A DNA stretch of 64,000 bases from UBA4582 sp965657335. GTDB lineage: Bacteria; Pseudomonadota; Gammaproteobacteria; Pseudomonadales; Azotimanducaceae. The notes below the pieces were generated by a model. It worked only from the letters and a program-made list of their open reading frames with translations. It ran no database searches and had not been told where the DNA came from. The stretch lies in contig CBFHOH010000025.1 in the NCBI GenBank assembly GCA_965657335.1, positions 1 to 64,000 of the forward strand. Reading direction: 5' to 3'. The translations under genes were made by a program, and so were the position numbers. This document shows, one piece after another, positions 54,405 through 62,880 of this stretch (its first letter is position 1; each line of letters begins with the position of its first letter).

Positions 54405-54814
54405 AAACGAGTTACGCGCCGATTTAAGGGATGACTTTTCGCTAGATTTATTCCGATCAAAGTTTGACCACCGAATAGACACCTGCTTGAGCAGCGCTTC
54501 ATTCGACAATGGTCGGTTTGAGTTCACAACGTATTTTCCCATTTTGGTTTGATGTAAAAAAGGTTACTCAGCCCGAGACAAGCGGCTGAAGCAAATAAGG
54601 CCCCACAGGTGTTATCGGGTACCACTTAACGAGAAAGTCTGCGTCAGACAGCAATCGATCAGTGTCGAAATGAAATAAGCCCTTTGCAAATTTAGGGAAA
54701 TTTGGACGATGATTCAAATATTGGTTCAGTATGATGCCCGCTGTTTATCGTGGAGAGACACGTCGCTCGGGATAAAGTAATATTGGGGTAATCCAATCTT
54801 GAAGGAGAACTGAG
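54405..54814. promoter_or_regulatory. 410-base leader of the selenoprotein gene with two inverted repeats
   Basis: No gene is visible. CAAATTT-AGGG-AAATTTG at 54687-54704 is a perfect 18-base palindrome with a four-base centre, a good operator candidate. ATTGG (54782-54786) and CCAAT (54793-54797) form a small hairpin just before the ribosome-binding site AGGAG (54803-54807). No tRNA-Sec-like fold was found here. Confidence 0.5.
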
Positions 54815-55948
54815 ATGGCTGCAGCCTTTATGGCTTATCCTGAGCTTCGAAATCCGTTTGAAGCGAAAGAAATACACCCCCCGGGGAGCATTACCGTGTT
54901 GTACCAGGGAAAAACAATCAGACTTGAATCAACGGGCGCTGGTCCCGGTTTGTTGATTAAGCCAGAGGACTTGTCTCGCATTAATGGTTTTGAGATCAAA
55001 CCTGAGGGTGCCTGTTATCAGGATCTTTGTATTCCCATGAGTGACAAACTGCTGGTGAAGCAGGATGGCCATGAGTGGTTTGATTTGACTGCATTCGCGA
55101 AGCTACTTGATCAGCCGTACGTGGTAGATGCCGAAGCAGGTGTTTGGAGTTTTGCGGAGATTCCCGCGAAGCGAGAGAACATGATGCTGAATGCGCAAGC
55201 GCCGGATTTTGAAGTCACGGACCGGGCAGGCAATGTCATTAGAATGGCTGACCTAAAAGGTAAAAAAGCACTCATTGTCACCTGGTCCTCATGGTGAGGA
55301 TGCTTTCTTGACGTGCCCGTGTGGCAACGTATATACGAAGAAATAAACGATCCTGATTTTGTTATTATTTGTGCAGCGGAAGATACCGGCGGCGAAGCTG
55401 TAGCAGGTCCAATTTTTGATGCGGCGAATCCGACTTACATTCAAGTTGTTGATGAAAACCACATCATCAGCAGCGCCTTTAATTTCGTTAATGTGCCTTC
55501 CGCAGCGTGGGTTGATGAGCAAGGCCAGATTGTTCGTATTGATGAAGGAACTTACTCACAGGTTCACGCTTTCGGTGAGGGTGACGAAGGCATTACCTTC
55601 GGTACCGATGTCTACGAGCCTGCGCTAAAGGATTGGATCGCAAACGGTGCTAATAGCAAGCATGTTCAGTCGAGTGAAAAAGTCGTGGGCAATATTCGCC
55701 AGCACTCAAGTGACCAACAGAAAGCTGATGCCGCATTTCGATTGGGTAATCTGTTTCGACTTCATGGTGATGAAGATAAAGCCGATACTTATTGGCGGAT
55801 GGCGCGGGAACTCAATCCGGATAGTGTTAACTTTATTCGTCAGGATTTGACGCTTTCAGAGGAAGGTTCAGCGGGTGATACGTTCAGGACACTCATGGGT
55901 GAATATGTGAGTTCCGGAAAAGACTATTACCGTCCCCTTGATCTTTAG
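54815..55948 (+). CDS. Redoxin-fold selenoprotein (TGA read as selenocysteine, Sec161)
   Basis: 377 residues if TGA 55295-55297 is decoded as selenocysteine; the frame before and after the TGA is the same. Residues 1-120 form an N-terminal domain I do not recognise (KPEGACYQDLCIP). A TlpA/ResA-like redoxin domain begins near 128 (APDFEVTDRAGNVIRMADLK), reaches TWSSW-U-GC, and continues with VPVWQRIYEE, FVIICAAEDTGG and the cis-Pro loop NVPSAAWVDEQG, so the Sec sits exactly where redoxins have their first active-site Cys, making a U-x-C pair. Residues about 290-345 are TPR-like. No signal peptide, so cytoplasmic. AGGAG at 54803-54807 before ATG. The alternative is a nonsense mutation. Confidence 0.88.
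55295..55330 (+). promoter_or_regulatory. Predicted bacterial SECIS element with the Sec TGA
   Basis: After the TGA (55295-55297), ACGTGCC (55311-55317) pairs with GGCA-A-CGT (55323-55330, A at 55327 bulged), leaving the five-base loop CGTGT (55318-55322). The loop begins 20 bases after the TGA and has G as its second base. Both fit what is known of bacterial SECIS elements recognised by SelB: a short stem-loop inside the coding region about 16-37 bases past the UGA with a G in the first two loop positions. Confidence 0.75.
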
Positions 55949-56107
55949 ATAAATTCGGGTCGGAGTACGATTTACCAAGAGACATTTTGCTGCTGAGCTA
56001 ACAAAGTCACGCGCACGTTATCGATGATGATGTCTCCCATTCTGTAAATTTTACGCCGGCCCATTGTCTTTTTCTTCCTATTTCCTAATCTTTAGTGAGT
56101 TTGATTC

Positions 56108-56608
56108 GTGAAAAAGTTTAAGTTCTGTCCTATGTGCGCCTCGCCGCTCATAGAAAGGGTTAAAGATCGCATTGAGTGTTCTGCTAGTTGCGGTTTTGTT
56201 AACTACGATAACCCCACACCGGTCGCGGCTGTAGTTGTTGAATTCGACGGAAAGATTGTGCTCGCTCACAATCGGTCCTGGCGGGGTGATTTTTATGGGG
56301 TGATTACTGGTTTTGTCGATCATGCCGAAGCCCCTGCGAATTGTGCTGTACGAGAGGTAAAAGAAGAACTGGACCTCGATGCTGCGCCGGCAACGCTAAT
56401 TGGCGTCTATCCGTTTGAGCGAATGAATCAGGTGATTATCGGGTACCACGTTCAAGCGACGGGAACAATTACGCTGAACGAGGAGCTTGATGCCTTTAAG
56501 CTAATGTCGCCTGAAGACTGTGTTGCATGGCCAACGGGTACAGGATATGCATTACGAGACTGGCTTCGCTCGCAAGGTCATGAGCCTGAGATGATGAAGC
56601 TCCCGTAG
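56108..56608 (+). CDS. Nudix hydrolase with N-terminal zinc ribbon
   Basis: 166 residues. A zinc ribbon is formed by CPMC (7-10) and CSASC (near 24-28). The Nudix box G-x5-E-x7-REVKEEL is complete (GFVDHAEAPANCAVREVKEE, near 78-97). Ribbon plus Nudix resembles the NudC-like NADH pyrophosphatase group in shortened form. It probably hydrolyses a nucleoside diphosphate derivative, possibly NADH; the NAD kinase gene is its convergent neighbour. Confidence 0.9.
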   Translation: MKKFKFCPMCASPLIERVKDRIECSASCGFVNYDNPTPVAAVVVEFDGKIVLAHNRSWRGDFYGVITGFVDHAEAPANCAVREVKEELDLDAAPATLIGVYPFERMNQVIIGYHVQATGTITLNEELDAFKLMSPEDCVAWPTGTGYALRDWLRSQGHEPEMMKLP

Positions 56609-56639
56609 CAAAGTTTTTCGCTGTTTTGTTTGCCGTGTC

Positions 56640-57443
56640 CTAGGGTGTGAACTGCTCGTTAAGAATGCGTTCCTCGAGATTGTGATCGGGGTCGAAAAGT
56701 AATGTCACTTCCCGTTCAGGGGCGATGCTAATTTCGACTTCCGATACGTTGCGCACCTCATGCGCATCGGCAACAGCACTCACCGGTCTCTTGTGTTCAT
56801 CAAGTACTGTTAAATGAATTTTTGCATTTTTCGGCAACACGGCACCTTGCCAACGTCGGGGTCGGAACGCACTGATGGGCGTGAGTGCGAGAACGTCTGA
56901 TCCGATAGGTAGTATTGGACCGTGAGCAGACAGGTTGTAAGCGGTGCTACCGGCTGGTGTTGCTACTAGGCAGCCATCGCACATCAGTGTTTCGATCCGT
57001 GTTTTACCGTCAATAGTTACACGCAGGTTAGCAGCCTGTCGCGTTTGTCGCAGTAAAGAAACCTCGTTAAAAGCGTAAGCCTCCTGCTCTATGCCGGAAT
57101 CCGTTGTCACACGCATGTGAAGCGGGGTGATGGTAACCTGCTGAGCACTCTCTAGGCGTCCCATCAGGTCGTCGGTGTCGAAAGAATTCAGCAAAAAGCC
57201 AACGGTTCCTCTGTTCATGCCATAAATAGGCAGGTTGCGCTTCATATTGCGATGTATAGCTTCAAGCATGTAGCCATCACCACCAAGTGCAACAATGATT
57301 TCGGCATCCTCAAGGCCGACTGCCTCATATTTCTCAGATAACATGGCCAAAGCTTCCTCAGCATTCGGGCTACGACTACCGACAAAAGTGATTTTCTTAG
57401 TCAACTTAGGCTTCCTTGTATTTTTAATGTCATATATAGCCAT
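56640..57443 (-). CDS. nadK: NAD kinase
   Basis: 267 residues. The diagnostic GGDGYML (near 56), GMNRGTVGFL (near 76), CDGCLVATPAGSTAYNLSA (near 155-173) and PISAFRPRRWQGAVLP are all present. The last block is the form common in alphaproteobacterial NAD kinases. It phosphorylates NAD to NADP in the cytoplasm and is essential. About 16 residues precede the usual start; ATG 57443 is the only supported start. The gene stands 182 bases upstream of the RNase J stop in the other order, with nothing recognisable between. Confidence 0.93.
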   Translation of the reverse strand: MAIYDIKNTRKPKLTKKITFVGSRSPNAEEALAMLSEKYEAVGLEDAEIIVALGGDGYMLEAIHRNMKRNLPIYGMNRGTVGFLLNSFDTDDLMGRLESAQQVTITPLHMRVTTDSGIEQEAYAFNEVSLLRQTRQAANLRVTIDGKTRIETLMCDGCLVATPAGSTAYNLSAHGPILPIGSDVLALTPISAFRPRRWQGAVLPKNAKIHLTVLDEHKRPVSAVADAHEVRNVSEVEISIAPEREVTLLFDPDHNLEERILNEQFTP

Positions 57444-57625
57444 GACACTGCGTGATACACAAGAATAAATGGCGGTGGCGCTAAGTCATGTGTGAGAACT
57501 GCAAGAAGAGTGGGCTAAACTAAGGATTTCGATGCTTAAGCGCTAGGTCGGCAGCGCAGTGCTGAATGCATTGTGCTTCTACTCGCTTTGGGTACTTGTC
57601 CTTTCTGAACGGAAATAAGGTTCTG

Positions 57626-59056
57626 CTAGTCCCGAGATGCAGATCGTTTTTTTCGTGCCGATGGTTCGCCCTGACCAAGCATTAGCTGCCCATGGGCGTC
57701 CAAAGTCATCCGGCCCACAGGAACGGCATCGGTACTGACTTTCAAATTTATCAGGTCATAAAGATCACCATTACGGCCGACGAGTTGCTCTTGAATGCCG
57801 GCTGCGGCAGCAATACCGGCATTTGCGATCAGATGATGGGGTTCGCCGTGAACCGGAACTACCGCTCTAGGTGAGACCCATTTGTACATTTGTGAAAGTT
57901 CAGGTTCACCGCCGTGGCCAGAAGCATGCAAGGTCAGGTTGCTGGTATCTGCCTGAAATACCGAAACGCCCATTCGCTCGAAGCGATTGATGAGTTGTTC
58001 AACGCTTCGTTCGTTACCAGGAATCGTTTTCGCGGAAAAAATCACGTGATCGTCAGGTTGCAGGTTTAAATCTGGATGGGTATCGGTGCTTAGGCGATGT
58101 AGTGCCGCACCTTGTTCTCCCTGACTGCCGGTGGCGATAGCTAGAACCTCCTCGCGTGGTAAATAGCCAAGGTGTGCTCGATCAATAGGAAAAAAATCAG
58201 TGCCTAGATAGCCAGCATTCTGTGCGCAGCGGCTCATGTTATCCAATGAAAAACCGAGTAAGCCAAGACGCCGATTTGTTTGCAGAGCGATTGACCCGAG
58301 TGTCTGAAGCCTCGCAATATTGCTTGCGAAACAGGCTACGACAACTCGTCCCGTCGCGTGAGAAATCGCGGTTAATAGCCCCGTGGCGACGTCGGACTCA
58401 GAGTGTGCGCTTGCAGGGTTGAGAGCATTAGTCGAGTCACAAACAACAGCATCAATGTCTGTCATTGCCTGGTACTGCTCGGGGGTAATGTTCCTGCCAA
58501 CCACTGGATTTTCGTCTAGCTTCCAATCAGCCGTGTGAAAAACTTTTCCGACGGGAGTTTGGATGACAAGTCCCTGCGTTTCAGGTGTTGAATGGGTCAT
58601 CGGGATAAAAGTGAGTTTAAAGGGGCCGAGATCCAGTGTGCCACCTTCGGCGATATCCCTAATAGGAGCGGGGCAACTGCTCCGGGCAAATTTCGCGCGC
58701 AGAACGTTGCGGGTAAAAGGTGTTGTGTAAATAGGGCAGCCCAGATGCTCCCAAAGGTAGGGTAGAGCGCCTATGTGATCCTCATGTGCATGGGTGGCGA
58801 TGACACCTAAAATGCTTGCTCTTTTCGCTGCGGCAAAATCGATGAGCGGCATTTCTACACGCGACTGAGTAATACCGTTTTTATCTGGCTCGTCTTCAAA
58901 TGTGATGCCGCAATCCACAATAATCCAGTGCCCATCATGCCCGTACATATTCAGGTTCATGCCAATTTCACCTGTACCACCGAGAGGAATAAACCAGAAT
59001 TCTTGCCGGTCCGGTGTTAGGTTAATACCCGTTTTTTCTGCCAGTGAACCGTTCAT
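57626..59056 (-). CDS. rnj: Ribonuclease J family metallo-beta-lactamase RNase, short C-terminus
   Basis: 476 residues from ATG 59056, one base after the DHFR stop; an earlier in-frame ATG would overlap the DHFR gene. The beta-lactamase fold starts with IPLGGTGEIGMNLNMYG, carries the zinc motif THAHEDHIGALP and later FHTADWKLDENP. The beta-CASP part has CFASNIARLQTLG and ends with PVHGEPHHLIANA. RNase J normally has about 550 residues; here the small C-terminal domain after the beta-CASP return is largely missing. It acts as 5'-3' exo- and endoribonuclease in mRNA decay and rRNA maturation. Confidence 0.88.
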   Translation of the reverse strand: MNGSLAEKTGINLTPDRQEFWFIPLGGTGEIGMNLNMYGHDGHWIIVDCGITFEDEPDKNGITQSRVEMPLIDFAAAKRASILGVIATHAHEDHIGALPYLWEHLGCPIYTTPFTRNVLRAKFARSSCPAPIRDIAEGGTLDLGPFKLTFIPMTHSTPETQGLVIQTPVGKVFHTADWKLDENPVVGRNITPEQYQAMTDIDAVVCDSTNALNPASAHSESDVATGLLTAISHATGRVVVACFASNIARLQTLGSIALQTNRRLGLLGFSLDNMSRCAQNAGYLGTDFFPIDRAHLGYLPREEVLAIATGSQGEQGAALHRLSTDTHPDLNLQPDDHVIFSAKTIPGNERSVEQLINRFERMGVSVFQADTSNLTLHASGHGGEPELSQMYKWVSPRAVVPVHGEPHHLIANAGIAAAAGIQEQLVGRNGDLYDLINLKVSTDAVPVGRMTLDAHGQLMLGQGEPSARKKRSASRD

Positions 59057-59057
59057 G

Positions 59058-59549
59058 TTAATGCCGTTGATGAAGATAGATGTCGAATGAGAAGGCGTGT
59101 TGCTCATCAACAGCGTGATTTGCAAGTGTTCTTGTTTCAAAGTTTGAAAAATCAAACTCTGGCAAGAAGGTGTCACCATCTACTGTCGTGTTTATCCGAG
59201 TCTCATATACTCGGTCGGCCTTATCGAAAGCAGCAACTAGCAAAGAAACGCCGCCAATGATGAATGTTTCCTCGAATTTTGCGGCTGTATGCATGGCAGC
59301 TTCTAAACTATCAACCACAATGACGTCCTTTGCTGCGGAATAGTGTGAATTTCGGGTAACAACCACGTTAAGTCGATTGTCCAACTTTGCGTTGTGGTCC
59401 TCATAGGTACGACGTCCCATAACGACAGCGTGCCCATGGGTCGTTTGGTCAAAAAACGCGTATTCGTCAGGCAGTTGCCAAGGCAGTCTGCCGTCAGACC
59501 CGATACAGTGATTCAATGACCGTGCGTAGATGAGTGAAAGGTTTTGCAT
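59058..59549 (-). CDS. folA: Dihydrofolate reductase
   Basis: 163 residues. It begins LSLIYARSLNHCIGSDGRLPW, with the substrate loop and the acidic residue in LPDEYAFFDQTT (Asp near 28). AVVMGRRTYE and FIIGGVSLLVAA bind NADPH. It reduces dihydrofolate to tetrahydrofolate. It is translated ahead of RNase J on the same strand with one base between. A direct repeat lies about 75-105 bases upstream of its start. Confidence 0.95.
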   Translation of the reverse strand: MQNLSLIYARSLNHCIGSDGRLPWQLPDEYAFFDQTTHGHAVVMGRRTYEDHNAKLDNRLNVVVTRNSHYSAAKDVIVVDSLEAAMHTAAKFEETFIIGGVSLLVAAFDKADRVYETRINTTVDGDTFLPEFDFSNFETRTLANHAVDEQHAFSFDIYLHQRH

Positions 59550-59621
59550 AAAGCGCAGAATGCAGGCCCGAGTGGTGATTGCTTGTATAGAAAATGTGTA
59601 TGGATGATACGTTCTGTCGTT

Positions 59622-59653
59622 ACGTCCAGTTCACTTATACGTCTAGTTCACTT
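59622..59653. repeat. Tandem 15-base direct repeat upstream of DHFR
   Basis: ACGTCCAGTTCACTT (59622-59636) and ACGTCTAGTTCACTT (59639-59653) match at 14 of 15 positions with a period of 17 bases. They lie upstream of the DHFR/RNase J start. Two copies spaced by a little more than one and a half helix turns could be a regulator binding site or a local duplication. Confidence 0.6.
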
Positions 59654-59769
59654 GTTGTTTGATATACCTCGAGCCTCAGACTTGGCTTAGCAGCTGATTT
59701 AAGCGCCATTTTTTGGTTTAGCAAGATCGTTAGCGTTCGATTTTAGTGCATCGTAAACCTGCACAGTTG

Positions 59770-60534
59770 CTACGTCTGAGAGTTCCGTTTTAGACGTCTC
59801 ATGCCTATTAACCAACGATCGACATCATCACCTTTACGGCGAACGTAGTCTTCAACCTCTGGGTGCGGCAGAACGTGAAAGCGTCCTTCTCGAATGCACT
59901 CGACGACGGTTTGGGCTAATTGCTCGGGTTCTATAATGCCGTCCGTCTGTCCATCCCCAAGGCTCTTTGGCGCCATGGCTGTATTGACACCTTGAGGGCA
60001 TAAAACAGAAACGCCAATTCCATCATCTCCGTGGGTGATCGCGAGAAATTCGGCCAGTTTGACGGCCGCTGCTTTGGTCACTGTGTAAGGGCCGGAACCC
60101 ATCGCCGCTAACAAGCCCGCAGCGCTTGCGGTATTGAGCAGGTAACCCTCGCCGCGCGCGATCATCGACGGCAACACAGCTCTGGCCGCGTAAAGGTGCG
60201 ACATCACGTGCAATTCCCACTGATTTTGCCAGACTTCATTGGTGGCATCGGTGAGTAATCCTGCGCCGCCGGCACCAGCGTTAGAGCAAAATAAATCGAT
60301 GCGACCCTCGCGCGCAATGGTCTGATCAACAACTGATTGAATGTCTGATTCGCTAGTGACATCGCAAGCGATACCGATGCAGCCAATATCATTCGCGGCC
60401 GCTTGCACGGCATCTTCATGCAAATCAGCCAGCACGATCTGCTTGGCGCCCTCCGCAAGAAAAGCGCGGGCCATTGCTTGACCAATGCCGCCGCTGCCCC
60501 CGGTGATGACTACAACACGATCTTTCATTTCCAT
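59770..60534 (-). CDS. Short-chain dehydrogenase/reductase
   Basis: 254 residues from ATG 60534, with AGAAGAG upstream; a TTG at 60555 is possible. TGGSGGIGQAMARAF is the cofactor loop, CSNAGAGG the NAG motif, and Ser in NTASAAGLL with YTVTKAAAVKL gives the Ser-Tyr-Lys triad. It follows the GMC dehydrogenase cluster by an intergenic region containing a G-rich tract. Substrate unknown. Confidence 0.92.
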   Translation of the reverse strand: MEMKDRVVVITGGSGGIGQAMARAFLAEGAKQIVLADLHEDAVQAAANDIGCIGIACDVTSESDIQSVVDQTIAREGRIDLFCSNAGAGGAGLLTDATNEVWQNQWELHVMSHLYAARAVLPSMIARGEGYLLNTASAAGLLAAMGSGPYTVTKAAAVKLAEFLAITHGDDGIGVSVLCPQGVNTAMAPKSLGDGQTDGIIEPEQLAQTVVECIREGRFHVLPHPEVEDYVRRKGDDVDRWLIGMRRLKRNSQT

Positions 60535-60694
60535 ATTGGTTAACTCTTCTGTCAATGGGATTCGGGTGAAATTAAAAAAATTTAGTATGAACTAGCTTGA
60601 ATTTGTCTGCACCTGAAAATCTCGTGATTTTCTTTCGTGCAACAGACCGCACAAACTTCAAAATAGTTTAGCGTCTTACTCCCTTACCTCATCA

Positions 60695-60723
60695 CCCCCA
60701 TACTCCCTCACTCCCTCACCCCC
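60695..60723 (-). other. G-quadruplex-type tract in the transcript leader of the SDR gene
   Basis: On the minus strand the tract has G-runs at 60719-60723 (5), 60713-60715 (3), 60705-60707 (3) and 60695-60699 (5), with loops of 3, 5 and 5 bases; a further G3 lies at 60681-60683. This meets the classic G3+N1-7 four-run rule. It is in the RNA sense of the surrounding genes, between the GMC partner gene and the SDR gene. Confidence 0.6.
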
Positions 60724-60803
60724 AATGGCGTGATGGCGGCTCCGAAAGATCTATATCGCGTGTCGAGATACCGAAGACGATGCAAAGCGCATGTTCAAAA
60801 CCC

Positions 60804-61259
60804 TCAGACTGGCCGGTAGAATGGCGTTCTCTGTTTTACCTGATCTAGCAGTGACCAGTCGCCCTGTTCGACCTGATGGCCTAGGGGAAACGGCGGTCGA
60901 GCCGATTGTCCGTGGGCGCTTAGCACGCGCGGATCTTGATAGTAAGACTGCATGATAATGATTGTTAGCGTTCGCGATAAAGGGCGAAATTTGGGGTTTT
61001 TATCGAGCGCGCCAAGCAGTGCTTCCGGTGTCGAAGTCACTGGGTCAATCTCTTCACACAGTGTGTCGATGCCTGTAACCAGCCGATCGGAAAAGTGTGC
61101 CGATTTATCTAAGATAGTTTTCATCACTTGCGGATCAGATGCTGAAGGCAGATCTAGCACTTCGTCTTTTCTGATCATTGCATTTGCGATAGCGCTGATC
61201 GCCTGCTGATGTCGTTTATTAAATACGCCATCGCTAGATATCAATTCGTTACTATTCAT
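60804..61259 (-). CDS. Small partner subunit of a GMC dehydrogenase (gluconate-dehydrogenase subunit 3-like)
   Basis: 151 residues, helical, with a C-terminal block rich in aromatic residues (QSYYQDPRVLSAHG, RPPFPLGHQVEQGDWSLLDQV) seen in small proteins encoded beside GMC oxidoreductases. No twin-arginine signal is apparent. It starts 19 bases after the GMC stop. It is inferred to help assembly or docking of the dehydrogenase, by analogy to gluconate 2-dehydrogenase gamma subunits. Confidence 0.7.
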   Translation of the reverse strand: MNSNELISSDGVFNKRHQQAISAIANAMIRKDEVLDLPSASDPQVMKTILDKSAHFSDRLVTGIDTLCEEIDPVTSTPEALLGALDKNPKFRPLSRTLTIIIMQSYYQDPRVLSAHGQSARPPFPLGHQVEQGDWSLLDQVKQRTPFYRPV

Positions 61260-61278
61260 TTCTCATCCTCGACGACGG

Positions 61279-62880
61279 CTAGTCAAATAACGTAGCAGAC
61301 GCCAACTTCTGTTTGATTGTGTCTGCGATGTAAAGTGCTAGTGCCTGAATTGTTCTGGTCGGATTAACGGCAGCACTGGTTACAAATACACTACCGTCTA
61401 TGACAAAAAGATTTTTGACGTCGTGGCTTCGTCCCCATTCATTCACAACGGAAGTTTGAGGATCAAGGCCCATGCGTGCTGTGCCCATGTTATGCCAACC
61501 GGCATTGCCTACTAATCGCTGAACAATGACATCTTCAGCGCCAGCGGCTTCTAATGCCTCTGTCCCGCGCGCTACGGCGAAGTCCAACATCTTTTGGCTG
61601 TTTTCACTAAGTGTATATTGAATTTTTGGTGCTGGAATCCCGTGGGCATCGGTCAATTCGGGATCGAGAGTCACCTGATTATGAAGTTCTGGTAGGTCTT
61701 CGCATATGGCGACCAGTCCGGCGACGCGTTCACTCATTTTTCCGTACGCGGCATGGTGGCCTTCGCCCTTTGGTACTCTGCCTGTAAAAATTCCGCGTAG
61801 GGCTGTTGCAGCCGGACCATAACCGCGTTGGGTTTCAAAACTAAATCCTCTTAAGAACCCTCGCTCAAGGTTGGTCTCATAGAACTCATGACTAGCAACG
61901 CACTTGTGCGGTCCTTTTGCACCATCCATGGCATCGCGAAAGATCCCTTCAATCGCGGCATAGGGGTGAAACATTAAATTTTTTCCTACCATGCCGCTGG
62001 TGTTGCCAAGTCCGTCTGGAAATTGCGTAGAGCTAGAGTTAAGTAAAATCCGCGGCGTACCAATACCGTTACAAGCCATCACTACTAATTCAGCTGGTTG
62101 AAATTGTTCTTTACCGTCCGCATCGTAATAAATGGCTCCGGTTGCTTTGCCCTCTTTATTCACCGTGATTTCACGTACGCGGCAATGTGTTTTTAATTTG
62201 ACGCCAGCGCGTATCGCGTGAGGCCAATAGGTGATGTCAGTGCTAGCTTTCGCTCCTTGTGCGCAACCCATGCCGCAAGCACCCAGATTGATACATTTGT
62301 CGCGACCGTCATACTGCTCAGTAGCGATGGCCATATCGGAGGGCCACCAGTGCCAACCTAACTTGTTAAATCCATGTGCCAGTGTTTCACCTGCCCGCCC
62401 CAAAGGTATTGGCGGCATAACCGCCTCTTTAGGGGGGTAAGCAGGATCGCCTGCCAATCCTGAAACACCCATCATTCGATCATTTTCGTTGTAGTACTTC
62501 TCCAGCATTTGGTAGTCAACGGGCCAATCTTCGGCGATGCCATCTAAGGTCTTTACTCGGAAATCAGATGGGTGAAATCTCGGATAATGCCCGGCAAATA
62601 AAATTGTGCCGCCACCTACACCATTGTAGTTTGCGATAGATATAGGCGATTCGCTGACATTGATCGGGTAGTCAGCAGCATTTGAGCGGTGGTTGGGATT
62701 ACTGTTGAATTTATTGTCTGACTCCCAATCCATCGTGCTGCTGGGATAATCTGACGGGTTAACCCAGTCTCCTTGCTCTAGGCAAAGGATTTCCATGCGC
62801 GTGTCCGCCAGACTCCAGGCAAACGTCGCTGCCGATGCGCCTGCGCCGACAATGAGCACGTCAACAGGTGGTAAACTCAA
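61279..62880 (-). CDS. GMC family FAD oxidoreductase
   Basis: 533 residues. The ADP-binding motif VLIVGAGASAATFA is at 9-22. The flavin-adenine region is followed by GVGGGTILFAGHYPRFHPSDF and the insert CGMGCAQGAKASTDITYWPHA. The C-terminal GMC_oxred_C domain has the catalytic-type His in NAGWHNMGTARMG and NPTRTIQALALYIAD. It oxidises an alcohol or sugar, passing electrons to a carrier. The start is TTG 62880, overlapping the stop of the upstream enolase-superfamily gene by four bases (TTGA), with its own small partner gene following. Confidence 0.9.
   Translation of the reverse strand: MSLPPVDVLIVGAGASAATFAWSLADTRMEILCLEQGDWVNPSDYPSSTMDWESDNKFNSNPNHRSNAADYPINVSESPISIANYNGVGGGTILFAGHYPRFHPSDFRVKTLDGIAEDWPVDYQMLEKYYNENDRMMGVSGLAGDPAYPPKEAVMPPIPLGRAGETLAHGFNKLGWHWWPSDMAIATEQYDGRDKCINLGACGMGCAQGAKASTDITYWPHAIRAGVKLKTHCRVREITVNKEGKATGAIYYDADGKEQFQPAELVVMACNGIGTPRILLNSSSTQFPDGLGNTSGMVGKNLMFHPYAAIEGIFRDAMDGAKGPHKCVASHEFYETNLERGFLRGFSFETQRGYGPAATALRGIFTGRVPKGEGHHAAYGKMSERVAGLVAICEDLPELHNQVTLDPELTDAHGIPAPKIQYTLSENSQKMLDFAVARGTEALEAAGAEDVIVQRLVGNAGWHNMGTARMGLDPQTSVVNEWGRSHDVKNLFVIDGSVFVTSAAVNPTRTIQALALYIADTIKQKLASATLFD

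Noticed and set aside
54405..54814. A tRNA-Sec gene beside the selenoprotein
   Set aside because: No cloverleaf with a TCA anticodon and long variable arm could be built from the sequence.
54815..55948. Reading the redoxin as two genes or a pseudogene
   Set aside because: The two parts share one frame, the second has no ribosome-binding site, the TGA replaces the catalytic Cys, and a suitable hairpin follows. A nonsense mutation remains possible but is less likely.
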